Source of the DNA: an uncultured Acetatifactor sp.
GTDB lineage: Bacteria; Bacillota; Clostridia; Lachnospirales; Lachnospiraceae
Reading direction: 5' to 3'
DNA: 64,000 nt
Assembly (NCBI GenBank): GCA_910587555.1
Contig: CAJULV010000019.1
Coordinates: forward strand, 1-64,000
Shown here: in pieces, positions 56,587 to 64,000 of the stretch
Numbering within the stretch: the first letter of the stretch is position 1
Layout: the number at the start of each line of letters is the position of its first letter
Position numbers and translations under genes: made by a program
Notes under the pieces: model-generated
Databases searched by the model: none
What the model was told of the DNA's origin: nothing
What the model saw: the letters and a program-made list of their open reading frames with translations, nothing else

Positions 56587-57807
56587 GTGAAAAAAACAAA
56601 CGGTACGAAAAAAGAATTGGAATTGTATTTTCATATTCCTTTTTGTGTCAGGAAATGTTTTTACTGTGATTTCCTGTCCGCCCCGGGAGATGAAGATACA
56701 AAGGACAGGTATATGGAGGCGCTTCTCACCGAGACAGTGGGGAGCGCCCTTCAATATGAGGAGTATCGGATTGCCAGCGTATTTATCGGCGGAGGGACTC
56801 CTTCCGTGGTGCCGGCAGCGCATATTGTGCGGTTGATGGCGGCAGTGAGGGACTATTATCACCTGACGGAGGAAGCGGAAGTGACCATGGAGGTCAATCC
56901 GGGGACAGTATCCGGAGAGACGCTGAAAATGTTCAGGGAAGCGGGAATCAACCGTTTAAGTATTGGGCTGCAGTCCGCAGATGACAGAGAACTGGCCGTC
57001 ATTGGCAGAATTCATACATGGCAGCAGTTTAAGGAGAGTTTCCGGGCGGCGAGGAAGGCGGGTTTTGCCAACATCAATGTGGATATTATGAGCGCCCTGC
57101 CGGGACAAACGCTTTCCGGATACCAGGATACCCTGGAGAAGGTCCTTTCCCTGGAGGAGCCGCCGGAGCATATATCTGCCTATAGCCTGATACCGGAAGA
57201 GGGGACGCCCCTGTATGACAGGTATGAAAAAGGAATACTGGAATTGCCGGATGAAGATGCGGACAGGGAGATGTATCAGGAGACAAAGCGGGTTCTGGAC
57301 CGGGCGGGATATGAACGGTATGAAATATCCAATTATGCGAAAAAAGGATATGCGTGCCGGCATAACTGCGGATATTGGCAGCGGAAGAATTATGTAGGTT
57401 TTGGAATTGGGGCGGCTTCTCTGAGGGAAAATGTACGTTTTCGAAACGGGACGGATCTAGACGGATATCTGCAGGATCCGCTGGGATGCAGGGAGGAGGT
57501 CCAGGTACTGAGCCGACAGGAACAAATGGAGGAATTCATGTTCCTGGGGCTGCGGATGACGGAGGGGGTCAGTCCGGCAGAGTTTGGGCATTTATTCGGA
57601 CACAGCATGGAAGACGTGTACGGGAAAGTAATCCGGAACAATGTGGAGGACGGGCTGCTGCAGTATTTGGAAGAACCGAATTCTGATGCAGTGAAACCGG
57701 GCAGCCAGGAGGGAGGTGTGGTAAAGCCGACGGACGGTATGCGGCTGGCATTGACCGACAGGGGACTGGATTTGAGCAATTATGTGATGGCCCAGTTCCT
57801 GCTGTAA
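56587..57807 (+). CDS. hemW: HemW-type radical SAM heme chaperone
   Basis: A 406-residue radical SAM protein. The [4Fe-4S]/SAM motif is CVRKCFYCDF (near residue 20), with GGGTPS and the HemW-type continuation GINRLSIGLQS. The C-terminal HemN-C domain is present. HemW delivers heme to respiratory enzymes and is not a coproporphyrinogen oxidase. GTG 56587 with AGGAAACTC upstream is preferred. It follows lepA, separated by the tandem repeats. Confidence 0.92.
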   Translation: MKKTNGTKKELELYFHIPFCVRKCFYCDFLSAPGDEDTKDRYMEALLTETVGSALQYEEYRIASVFIGGGTPSVVPAAHIVRLMAAVRDYYHLTEEAEVTMEVNPGTVSGETLKMFREAGINRLSIGLQSADDRELAVIGRIHTWQQFKESFRAARKAGFANINVDIMSALPGQTLSGYQDTLEKVLSLEEPPEHISAYSLIPEEGTPLYDRYEKGILELPDEDADREMYQETKRVLDRAGYERYEISNYAKKGYACRHNCGYWQRKNYVGFGIGAASLRENVRFRNGTDLDGYLQDPLGCREEVQVLSRQEQMEEFMFLGLRMTEGVSPAEFGHLFGHSMEDVYGKVIRNNVEDGLLQYLEEPNSDAVKPGSQEGGVVKPTDGMRLALTDRGLDLSNYVMAQFLL

Positions 57808-57840
57808 ATCCAATTATTATGAAAGAGCGTTTTTGACAGG

Positions 57841-57869
57841 CACCATGGATAAGCCGGAAACATAAGATA
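57841..57869 (+). promoter_or_regulatory. Possible sigma-E/sigma-K type promoter of sigK
   Basis: CACC (57841-57844), 16 bases, then CATAAGATA (57861-57869) fits the sigma-K pattern AC near -35 with CATA-NNN-TA at -10, 29 bases before the start. Autoregulation of sigK is established in Bacillus; the match here is by eye. Confidence 0.4.
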
Positions 57870-57897
57870 TCTTAAGAGAAATCCATGGGGGTTGGAT

Positions 57898-58533
57898 TTG
57901 GAGACGTTTCAAAAGCCGTTGACTCAGGAGGAGGAAGCCGAATATATCCGCTTGCTGCGCCATGGTTCCCCAGAGGAGGCTGAAAATGCGCAGAGAATAC
58001 TGGTGGAACGGAACCTGCGCCTGGTAGTCCATATCGTGAAAAAGTACCAGAATACGGACGACGATATGGAAGATTTTATCTCTATAGGATGTATCGGGCT
58101 GATTAAGGCCATCAAAACTTTTGATGAGAAGAAAGGGAGACTGGCAACTTATGCCTGCAGATGTATTGAAAATGAGCTGCTGATGTTCCTGAGGGGAAAG
58201 AAGAAATCCGCCCGGGAAGTTTCTATTTTTGAGCCTATTGGGCAGGACAAGGAAGGAAATGAGATTCATCTGGTAGACGTGATTGAGCAGAACCAGCCGG
58301 ATATCGTGGAGAGTATGGCACTGAATGGCAATATCAGGAGACTGCTTGCGTTGATGGATACGGACCTGACGGACAGGGAACGGCGGATCATCATCATGCG
58401 GTACGGACTCTATGGAAACCGGGAGGTGACCCAGAATGAGATCGGGGAGGCCCTCGGGATATCCAGGAGCTATGTGAGCCGGATCGAGAAGAAGGCGCTG
58501 GGGAAGCTGCGGGAGAAGTTTGAGCAGGGGTGA
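57898..58533 (+). CDS. sigK: RNA polymerase sporulation sigma factor SigK
   Basis: A 211-residue sigma-70 family protein with region 2 (ERNLRLVVHIVKKYQ, DFISIGCIGLIKAIKTFD) and region 4 (RRIIIMRYGLYG, the helix-turn-helix EIGEALGISRSYVSRIEKKAL). The N-terminus ETFQKPLTQEEE resembles mature SigK, so the long Bacillus pro-sequence is missing, as in Clostridioides. TTG 57898 is preferred: GGGGG lies six bases upstream. It drives late mother-cell genes of sporulation. The gene is uninterrupted (no skin element), but a copy of its 3' end lies at 61677-61754. Confidence 0.9.
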   Translation: METFQKPLTQEEEAEYIRLLRHGSPEEAENAQRILVERNLRLVVHIVKKYQNTDDDMEDFISIGCIGLIKAIKTFDEKKGRLATYACRCIENELLMFLRGKKKSAREVSIFEPIGQDKEGNEIHLVDVIEQNQPDIVESMALNGNIRRLLALMDTDLTDRERRIIIMRYGLYGNREVTQNEIGEALGISRSYVSRIEKKALGKLREKFEQG

Positions 58534-58589
58534 GTAATTAAAGGTTGATATTCTATATTAAAAGAAAATCCAAACAATGAATGGCAAAG

Positions 58590-58626
58590 GCAGTCTAAAG
58601 CACATATTGTGAAATAGACTGCTTTT
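58590..58626 (+). terminator. Hairpin terminator between sigK and the cassette
   Basis: GCAGTCTA and TAGACTGC pair over 8 bp with a 17-base loop and are followed by four T, 57 bases after the sigK stop. Confidence 0.55.
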
Positions 58627-58666
58627 ACTGATAGACGGCTGTTCCCTGTTGCTTTCTATTTTTTTG

Positions 58667-58695
58667 TTGTAAAGGGCAATAGAATCCGGTATAAT
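58667..58695 (+). promoter_or_regulatory. Promoter of the three-gene cassette
   Basis: TTGTAA (58667-58672), a 17-base spacer and TATAAT (58690-58695) lie 66 bases before the first cassette gene. The -35 box lies within a TTCTATT...AATAGAA inverted repeat. Confidence 0.65.
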
Positions 58696-58761
58696 AATGG
58701 TGGACACGGTAAATATGGTTGGCAGGCATTAAGCTATATAGAGAGCGGACAAGAGGTTCAT

Positions 58762-59769
58762 ATGGAGAGATTTTCCGGCAATTATATTGACAGTTATGAA
58801 AAAAAGATGTCTGTCCAACAGATATATCAGATGTATCAGGAAAAAAAGATTGTGTTTCCGATGGTTCCTTCGATAAAGAGGGCGGCGAAGATAGAACGTA
58901 TCTCCGAAATAGTGGAAATCATTTTATTGGGATTAGCTCTGCCAGCTGTTTATGTATCTGAGAGGCAGAACGGGAGTTTGTTGGTTTTGGAGGCAGATGA
59001 CAGGCTACGGTGTCTTATTGGGTTTCTGGAAGGATATTACCCTGTCAGTGGGCTTGAATTCTATCCGGAATTGGGTGAGTGCGGAATAGAAGAACTGGAA
59101 CAACAGTTTCCCAGAATGACATCTTGGCTATACGATTATAAATTTTCCTTTCAGATTATTGAATATACCACTCCGCGGTATATGCATATGCAGATGGGAA
59201 ACTATATTGAGAGATGGAACTTTACCAGGGAGCAGGGTATCAGGAACGAATTATATGGAAAAGATTTGGAACGGCATTTGACCTGTCTGGAGCAAACAAT
59301 CTGGGAATTTCCGGAATTTTTTAGCAAAGTTTCTCTAAACCGGCAATATATGGTACTGCGGATTCTGATGACCCGTTTTGTATGCATGAGAGAAATTGAG
59401 GAGGAATGGGGAGAAAACCTGAACATTCAACAGTTGTTGGACAGGACAGCAACATTTGTACTACGAAAGGATAGTCTTTGGATAAGGGAAACAGCCGATG
59501 TATTCAGGGAAGCGACGGAGGAACTTATAAATTGGGATTTGAGGGTGCATTATGGTTTGGAGAGAGACAAGGGGAAAGAACGACAGGCAAGACGGCTCAG
59601 CTATCTCTATAATGTGGTATGGATGTGCCGGGAAAACGGATGTGAAGCACAATGGGGATTGGAGAAGAGCGCCTGGGACAGCCGGCTTTGGAAACAGATT
59701 GGAAGTGATAAGGTAAATATAGCTAATATCAGGACACATTTTGATATCATAGAAGAGAGGTTGCGGTAA
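58762..59769 (+). CDS. Degenerate DUF262-like protein
   Basis: A 335-residue protein. Its N-terminal 90 residues follow the DUF262 (GmrSD N-domain) plan: KIVFPMVPSIKR, ISEIVEIILLGLALPAVYV, then LLVLEADDRLRCLIGFLEG, where active families have PxFQR..W and DGQQRL. The DGQQR catalytic motif reads EADDR, so nucleotide hydrolysis may be lost or changed. The rest (residues 100-335) is helical without a motif I recognise. It is the first of three tightly packed genes; its stop directly abuts the next ATG. The homology is inferred from pattern. Confidence 0.65.
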   Translation: MERFSGNYIDSYEKKMSVQQIYQMYQEKKIVFPMVPSIKRAAKIERISEIVEIILLGLALPAVYVSERQNGSLLVLEADDRLRCLIGFLEGYYPVSGLEFYPELGECGIEELEQQFPRMTSWLYDYKFSFQIIEYTTPRYMHMQMGNYIERWNFTREQGIRNELYGKDLERHLTCLEQTIWEFPEFFSKVSLNRQYMVLRILMTRFVCMREIEEEWGENLNIQQLLDRTATFVLRKDSLWIRETADVFREATEELINWDLRVHYGLERDKGKERQARRLSYLYNVVWMCRENGCEAQWGLEKSAWDSRLWKQIGSDKVNIANIRTHFDIIEERLR

Positions 59770-60801
59770 ATGCTGAACTGTATCCGGATACAGGGTTTTA
59801 AATGCTTTCAGGAAGCGGAAATAGGATTTTCCTATTTTACATTGCTGGCAGGAAAGAATTCTACAGGAAAGTCCACGGTAATCCAGGCTATTCTGGCGCT
59901 GTATCAGAACAGCGCCAGCTCATTGGCGGGAAAATATATGAATATCGGAACTGTCAATGAGGTAAAAAACTGGATTGCAGGAAGCAAAAAAATATCTCTG
60001 GAGGTGCTGTATGAGCATTTGGGAAGGGATTACGCATACAGCAAGATTTTTGAGGATGAGTATGAGAAAAGAGACGGAACAGAGTTTCCGGATGAAATAA
60101 ATATCCGTTATCTGACGGCGGACAGAATTGGCGTAGAGGATACTTACCAAAAGTCTTTGGAGGGAAAGGATAAAATCGGAGTCCGGTGTGAATATGCTTT
60201 TTTCTATCTGGCAGGACATAAGGACGAGGAGATAAGAGAGAAGGGATTCATATATGACAGCACGACGAAAATGACGCTGAGCGGCCAAGTGGATTATTGG
60301 CTGGAGAGGATTTTGGGATATCGGGTGACTGCGGAAGACATTCCAGGAACGGAGCTGATTCGCGTGTCATACAAAAATCGCGAGCTTGGAAGGGATATCA
60401 GGCCTAAAAATGTGGGAACTGGCGTCAGCTATATTGCTGAGATCATTATTGCGGCGTTTTCCTGTGGAAAGGGAGATGTCCTGATCATCGAAAACCCGGA
60501 GATTCATATTCATCCGTCCGGCCAGTGTGAGTTGATGGAGTTTTTGATATTTTTGGCTGGGAAGGGACTGCAGGTAGTGATGGAGACCCATAGCGACCAC
60601 ATTTTTAACGGGTTGCGGCGGTGTGTCAGCAGCGATCGAATCAACAAGGATAAAGTGAGGATTTATTTCTTCCGGCAAAACGAGGATAAACTAAGCATTC
60701 CGGTGGAGATTTTTCTGGATGAAGACGGGCATGTACAGAATCAGCAGGATGGGCTGTTCGACCAGATTGAGAAAGATCTGGATGTGATTTTGGGGTGGTG
60801 A
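59770..60801 (+). CDS. AAA family ATPase with DUF3696-like C-terminus
   Basis: A 343-residue SMC/OLD-like ATPase: Walker A GKNSTGKST (residues 28-36), signature-like GTGVSYIAEIIIAAF, Walker B VLIIENPEIHIHPSGQ and a switch His in METHSDHIFNGLRR. The ending DEDGHVQNQQDGLFDQIEKD matches the DUF3696 module. Such ATPases act as sensors or motors in many defence systems paired with an effector. There is no Toprim domain. It starts immediately after the DUF262-like gene and overlaps the third gene, so the three form one operon. Confidence 0.85.
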   Translation: MLNCIRIQGFKCFQEAEIGFSYFTLLAGKNSTGKSTVIQAILALYQNSASSLAGKYMNIGTVNEVKNWIAGSKKISLEVLYEHLGRDYAYSKIFEDEYEKRDGTEFPDEINIRYLTADRIGVEDTYQKSLEGKDKIGVRCEYAFFYLAGHKDEEIREKGFIYDSTTKMTLSGQVDYWLERILGYRVTAEDIPGTELIRVSYKNRELGRDIRPKNVGTGVSYIAEIIIAAFSCGKGDVLIIENPEIHIHPSGQCELMEFLIFLAGKGLQVVMETHSDHIFNGLRRCVSSDRINKDKVRIYFFRQNEDKLSIPVEIFLDEDGHVQNQQDGLFDQIEKDLDVILGW

Positions 60802-61658
60802 AGTTGCATTTTATCTTGAATGAAAGATCTCTGTATGGGCAGTTTGGAAGTGCAGATGAATTTCTGAAGAGCCTGGAGGCTAATCTGCAATGCTTCCGGT
60901 TGGTGAGAAGTCAGGCAGAGGGAGAAATCAGAAAGATTGCGGATTTTTATAAATGTAAGATTACAAAAGAACTGAGCCTGGAAGATTTAAAGCGGTATCC
61001 CAAGTCAGATGAATTGAGCCGTTTCAGAATTGCACTGGACAAGGAGATGCGGACGGAAGCCTATTGGGATTTGGAGCCTGTGCATGATTGTGGGATTTCC
61101 TATTGGATGGGAGAGGAAGACATGGCGGCTACAGCAGTGGCAGAGGCGGTAGCGCGGCATGAAAGTCTTTTGTCCTTTTATTCGACTGTATATTCAGACT
61201 GCAGGCTTTGCATAGAATGTGATGGGGAAGAGTATTCTGTGATTTCCATATATAGTCCGGCATATCTGGCAGCGTGCTTTGGCGAACAGATGGGCCTGGA
61301 ACGGGATGAGTGCCTGAAAGCGCGCTATGCAGGAACGCGTCTGGATTGTACGCTTTTGGAAAAAGAATATGGAGCAGAGTATTTGGAGAAAGAAGAATAT
61401 GTTCTGCTTTTGGGAACGCTGGACAAGTTTGTGCGACATGAATCCTGGGAGACCATTGGTCTGGACGATGGACTGGAGTATAAAAAGTATACGCCATCCT
61501 CAGACGAGGAAAACTGGTTTCGTAATTCTGCTTATAACAATCAGACAATTATGAAATTTCGGTTCAGCAGGAGAATGAGATGTTTCGGATACCGAAAAGG
61601 AAACCGATTTCGGTTATTGCGGATTGAACGGGATCATAAAAAGAGCAATAAAGGGTAG
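60795..61658 (+). CDS. Third cassette protein, unknown function
   Basis: A 287-residue protein I do not recognise. It overlaps the ATPase gene by seven bases; GTG 60795 or GTG 60798 (GTGA overlap) may start it. There is no membrane helix. The middle (AEAVARHESLLSFYSTVYSD, then CRLCIECDGEEYSVIS) and the basic end (RFSRRMRCFGYRKGNRFRL, then ERDHKK) look like an ordered alpha/beta fold with a charged C-terminal site. Several His, Asp and Glu residues could be catalytic. An effector role is inferred only from its place beside the ATPase. Confidence 0.65.
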   Translation: MVKLHFILNERSLYGQFGSADEFLKSLEANLQCFRLVRSQAEGEIRKIADFYKCKITKELSLEDLKRYPKSDELSRFRIALDKEMRTEAYWDLEPVHDCGISYWMGEEDMAATAVAEAVARHESLLSFYSTVYSDCRLCIECDGEEYSVISIYSPAYLAACFGEQMGLERDECLKARYAGTRLDCTLLEKEYGAEYLEKEEYVLLLGTLDKFVRHESWETIGLDDGLEYKKYTPSSDEENWFRNSAYNNQTIMKFRFSRRMRCFGYRKGNRFRLLRIERDHKKSNKG

Positions 61659-61676
61659 TCTACATAAATACTTAGC

Positions 61677-61754
61677 CTTGACTTGACAGGAGACAATGTG
61701 TCAAGGATTGAGAGGAAGGTTCTTTCGAAGCTGCGGGAGAAGTTCGAGGAGTAG
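61677..61754 (+). pseudogene. Remnant of a sigK-like 3' end
   Basis: The frame reads LDLTGDNVSRIERKVLSKL then REKFEE and stop, aligned with LGISRSYVSRIEKKALGKL then REKFEQG at the end of sigK (58453-58533). Nucleotide similarity is strong around AAGCTGCGGGAGAAGTT. It has no start or upstream regions, so it is a displaced or duplicated 3' end of sigK marking the right border of the cassette, or the stub of a related sigma gene. Confidence 0.75.
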
Positions 61755-61777
61755 ACAAAGAAAATTTGTTAAAAAGG

Positions 61778-61826
61778 AGATGGCGCCGATTCTGCATCGA
61801 AAAGCGGAATCGACACCGTCTTTTTT
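61778..61826 (+). terminator. Terminator after the sigK-like remnant
   Basis: AGATGGCGCCGATTC and GAATCGACACCGTCT pair over 15 positions with two mismatches and one G-U, followed by six T. Its place 24 bases after the remnant stop suggests it is the original sigK terminator. Confidence 0.65.
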
Positions 61827-61954
61827 CATTTTATGAACAAGTAACTCAAGTAACTATATGGGAGCAGTGTTCCGTGAGTTATCTGTTGCGACTGTGTAAG
61901 ATTGGTTGGTGTATGTCAATATATAACCATTGCTCCCCGGGTGCCTGGGATACT

Positions 61955-62794
61955 TTATCCCTGTTGCTTCACCACAGGTATCCAAACCTCAAACTGCGCA
62001 TTTTCCGGATCCGGGTTCAGGTATACTTCAATATCGGGGGCATTGCCGTACTCATACCCGGAGGTAGGCAGCCATTCCGTCACGATGCGGCGTTCCAGTT
62101 CCTGGATGGACTGATTGGTGCCTGACCCGGAGAAAATCGCCCAGGTGGCTCCGGGCACAGTATATACTTCCAGGTCCTTGGCCGGCTGCGAAGAGGATAC
62201 TGCGATGTAGTACCGCCAGGGATCGGTGTCGTTGCAGGTACTGACTCCCAGGACACCCATGGGTGGTGTATCCATTATACCTGTCAGGCGCTGCAATGTG
62301 CCGTCTGCGGCCGCTTCTCCCCACTTGGCGGGGATTACTGCAAAATTTTTCTCGATGTTCTTCTCAAGGGGCACGGATACGCCCACAATGCGGAAAGCTT
62401 CTTTTGTCTCGATGCGATAGTTCATTTCTTCCGTTCCTTTGACTGTAATTTTGAAGACAATGGGCGGAAAGGATTTTACGGATATCCCGTCCTTTTTCAG
62501 GGCGGAGGGTGCGATACCATGGACAGACTGAAAGGCTCTGTTGAAGGCGGTGGGAGAGCTGTAACCGTATTTGCCGGCCACATCGATGACTTTCATGCTC
62601 TTTCTCTGCAGATCTACGGCGGCAAGGGACATTTTCCGCCTTCGGATGTACTCGGACAGGGGAATCCCTGCCATGTAGGTGAACATTCGCTAAAAGTGCC
62701 AGGAGGAACAGCAGGCAATCCGTCCCAGCTGATTTAGATCGATTTCGTCTGTCAAATGTTCTTCGATATAGCCTATACCACTCCGTTCATGCAC
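61955..62794 (-). pseudogene. AraC-family regulator with GyrI-like domain, interrupted by a stop codon
   Basis: On the minus strand, GIGYIEEHLTDEIDLNQLGRI, ACCSSWHF, a TAG at 62690-62692, then RMFTYMAGIPLSEYIRRR form one AraC helix-turn-helix domain; relatives have Gln (CAG) at the stop position (HFQRMF). A single C-to-T change explains it. The frame continues intact through a GyrI-like ligand-binding domain to 61955 (GIMDTPPMGVLGV, PGATWAIFSGSG). A GTG at 62794 is a possible original start. A shorter protein from ATG 62686 would lack half of the DNA-binding domain. Confidence 0.8.
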
Positions 62795-63060
62795 GAAAAA
62801 GAGAGGTTTTCTGCGGTGAAAGCGTAAACGGTAGACAGGTGTACCCTGACTGATATGGAGAAGCGGCGTTTATCGCATCCCTGTGAAATATATGGTGATA
62901 AATATTATGGGAACAACGACCAGTTATCAGCGAAATTCTCCGTGAACAGTACCTGAAAAATAGCGCCTGTTACAGCGTATTATATGTGCTGCCAGTCTCT
63001 GTGCAGGGAAAGTTTGTACGTATGTGAAGGCTTCTTTGAAAAATACAGTAGAAAATCTAC
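62795..63060. other. Region without a recognised gene
   Basis: Neither strand shows a supported coding frame, hairpin or repeat here. It lies between the broken AraC gene and the promoter of the lipoprotein gene and may contain decayed upstream sequence of the regulator. Confidence 0.4.
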
Positions 63061-63089
63061 TTGACTTTTAAATCTTACTGTTGTAATAT
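63061..63089 (+). promoter_or_regulatory. Putative promoter of the lipoprotein gene
   Basis: TTGACT (63061-63066), 17 bases, then TAATAT (63084-63089), about 75 bases before the start codon. Confidence 0.6.
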
Positions 63090-63164
63090 TTAAAAATAAA
63101 TTTTATTAATGTAAGAAATAGAAGAAGTGGAGAAAAGAAAGTGGATAAATGGAGGGATATTGGA

Positions 63165-63854
63165 ATGTGGAAGAAGAAATTTATTTTACTGGTTCATATG
63201 CTGCTATGTGTTACTCTGCTTGACGCCTGCGGAAAGGAAGAGGAAAGTCAGTATATCGTACCAGAATGGGAAGATGCTTATAAGGAGATTGTCCGTAATA
63301 TGGAAAGTTATTTAGCAGATCCGTATGTTCTCCGCCAAGAACTTAAACAGGTAAACAGTGATTCTTGTATCGGCTATATCGGGATACACGATTTTGATGA
63401 TGATAGTGTTCCTGAATTGATCATAGGGGATGATATATCAATAGGGATATTTACCTATGAGGATGGCATGGCAAAAAAGATTGCAGATTTGTATGAACCG
63501 GAGGTTTGGGGCTGTATTAACGGAGTGCATTACAGGGAAAACACGATTATTCTTGAAAATAACGGTTCGGATGGGAGCTGCTATGTCTGTCTTTCATACT
63601 ACGATGGAGAATATATAACGGGGGTTTTTGACGAATATAATCCGGATACGGCGACTGTCAATGGAAAAGAGGTTACAGAGGAAGAATTTAAAATGCGGTT
63701 CGATTTAGTGGGATTGTCAAAGGATAGTTCCATTCCTCGCAGCAGGATGAAAAAAGAGGATGGAATCGTCACAGCTCTTGTAATAGATGCAATCCGGCAA
63801 GAAGATGAATATATTCTGATTGAAGACTTGGATTTTAGCGCAATAAAGTGGTGA
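63165..63854 (+). CDS. Predicted lipoprotein with Asp-rich VCBS-like motif
   Basis: A 229-residue protein. MWKKKFILLVHMLLCVTLL and the lipobox LDAC (acylated Cys near residue 22) predict export and lipid anchoring. GIHDFDDDSVPELIIGD (about residues 65-81) has the Asp-rich calcium-loop-like pattern seen in VCBS-type proteins of Lachnospiraceae. ATG 63165 with GGAGGG eight bases upstream is preferred over an in-frame GTG at 63141. The function is unknown. Another lipoprotein gene follows 41 bases later. Confidence 0.75.
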   Translation: MWKKKFILLVHMLLCVTLLDACGKEEESQYIVPEWEDAYKEIVRNMESYLADPYVLRQELKQVNSDSCIGYIGIHDFDDDSVPELIIGDDISIGIFTYEDGMAKKIADLYEPEVWGCINGVHYRENTIILENNGSDGSCYVCLSYYDGEYITGVFDEYNPDTATVNGKEVTEEEFKMRFDLVGLSKDSSIPRSRMKKEDGIVTALVIDAIRQEDEYILIEDLDFSAIKW

Positions 63855-63895
63855 TGCATCGGGTGTACATAAGGGCAAAGATTTGAGGTGCGATT

Positions 63896-64000
63896 ATGAA
63901 GAAAAAGAGGATATTGCCGATTATCATGCTGATGTGCATCGTTTTGTTATGCGCCTGTAATCATAACAGGAAAAGTATGAAAAACGAGTATGCTGAACAA
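63896..64000 (+). CDS. Predicted lipoprotein, 5' part only
   Basis: The first 35 codons of a gene cut by the window end. A basic start and hydrophobic stretch (RILPIIMLMCIVLLCAC) end in a lipobox, predicting a lipoprotein. GAGGTG precedes the ATG. It is probably cotranscribed with the preceding lipoprotein. Its mature domain lies outside the window. Confidence 0.65.
   Translation, partial: MKKKRILPIIMLMCIVLLCACNHNRKSMKNEYAEQ

Noticed and set aside
58534..61676. Integrase, transposase or excisionase in the sigK-linked cassette.
   Set aside because: All coding space is occupied by the three described genes; no recombinase motif appears, so active mobility is not claimed.
61860..61937. GGGAGCA/TGCTCCC inverted repeat after the sigK-like remnant as an attachment site.
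   Set aside because: Only 7 bp, with a 64-base spacing and no copy at the left border; likely chance.

Overview
The window reads as the chromosome of a spore-forming member of the Firmicutes, most likely the family Lachnospiraceae. This rests on an intact late-sporulation sigma factor (sigK), AGGAGG-type ribosome binding sites, near-consensus TTGACA/TATAAT promoters, an NusG-domain-II/Gx-transporter pair and a fused folB-folK gene. The assignment is an inference from gene content, not from a database match.

Positions 1-20950 are a cell-surface polysaccharide locus, read left to right. Its first part (215-12400) is AT-rich. It encodes a DUF1972 rhamnosyltransferase-like enzyme, LicD, a fused nucleotidyltransferase/CobD-like PLP enzyme, a Caps_synth transferase, a Wzy-like polymerase, several GT2 enzymes, a GT32 enzyme, a GT2 remnant and a polysaccharide pyruvyl transferase. 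At about 12450 the base composition jumps to GC-rich. A second module follows: Wzx flippase, an iron-sulfur FrhB-like protein, a MenD-like thiamine-diphosphate enzyme and an NAD-dependent epimerase. A second, less GC-rich Wzy-like protein and a fused Wzz/ATPase without a tyrosine tail end the locus. The mosaic looks assembled from at least two sources, which together would build, decorate, flip and polymerise a repeat unit.

Positions 21000-40100 are mostly housekeeping genes: gpmI, an iron-sulfur aldo/keto reductase, an opine-dehydrogenase-family enzyme, eno, alaS, a LysM protein, pyrBI (minus strand), a nitroreductase, a PH-domain protein, a CmpB-like membrane protein, the folate operon folC-folE-folP-folBK, and the divergent Gx-transporter/NusG-II and apbE genes.

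Positions 40100-58530 hold a small unknown gene, tRNA-Thr(GGT), a 55-residue ribbon-helix-helix protein, a HAD phosphatase, a class A penicillin-binding protein, yigZ, mgtE with an overlapping leader ORF, a membrane LuxR-type regulator with a MotA-like domain, a nitronate monooxygenase-like enzyme, a heterodimeric ABC exporter, lepA (whose 3' end is repeated in tandem behind it), hemW and sigK.

Positions 58534-61676 form a compact, less GC-rich cassette of three tightly packed genes: a degenerate DUF262-like protein, a DUF3696-type AAA ATPase and an unrecognised protein. It has its own promoter. It lies between intact sigK and a 78-bp remnant of a sigK-like 3' end, which is followed by a terminator. 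This is the best candidate for an undescribed or poorly described system, possibly anti-phage. The last part (61955-64000) has an AraC/GyrI regulator broken by one stop codon and two lipoprotein genes, the second cut by the window edge. Stretches over 300 bp without a gene are 33928-34228, 47632-47946, 49866-50244, 54107-54487 and 62795-63164; what they hold is given in the entries. Positions 1-214 hold only a good ribosome binding site for the first gene.
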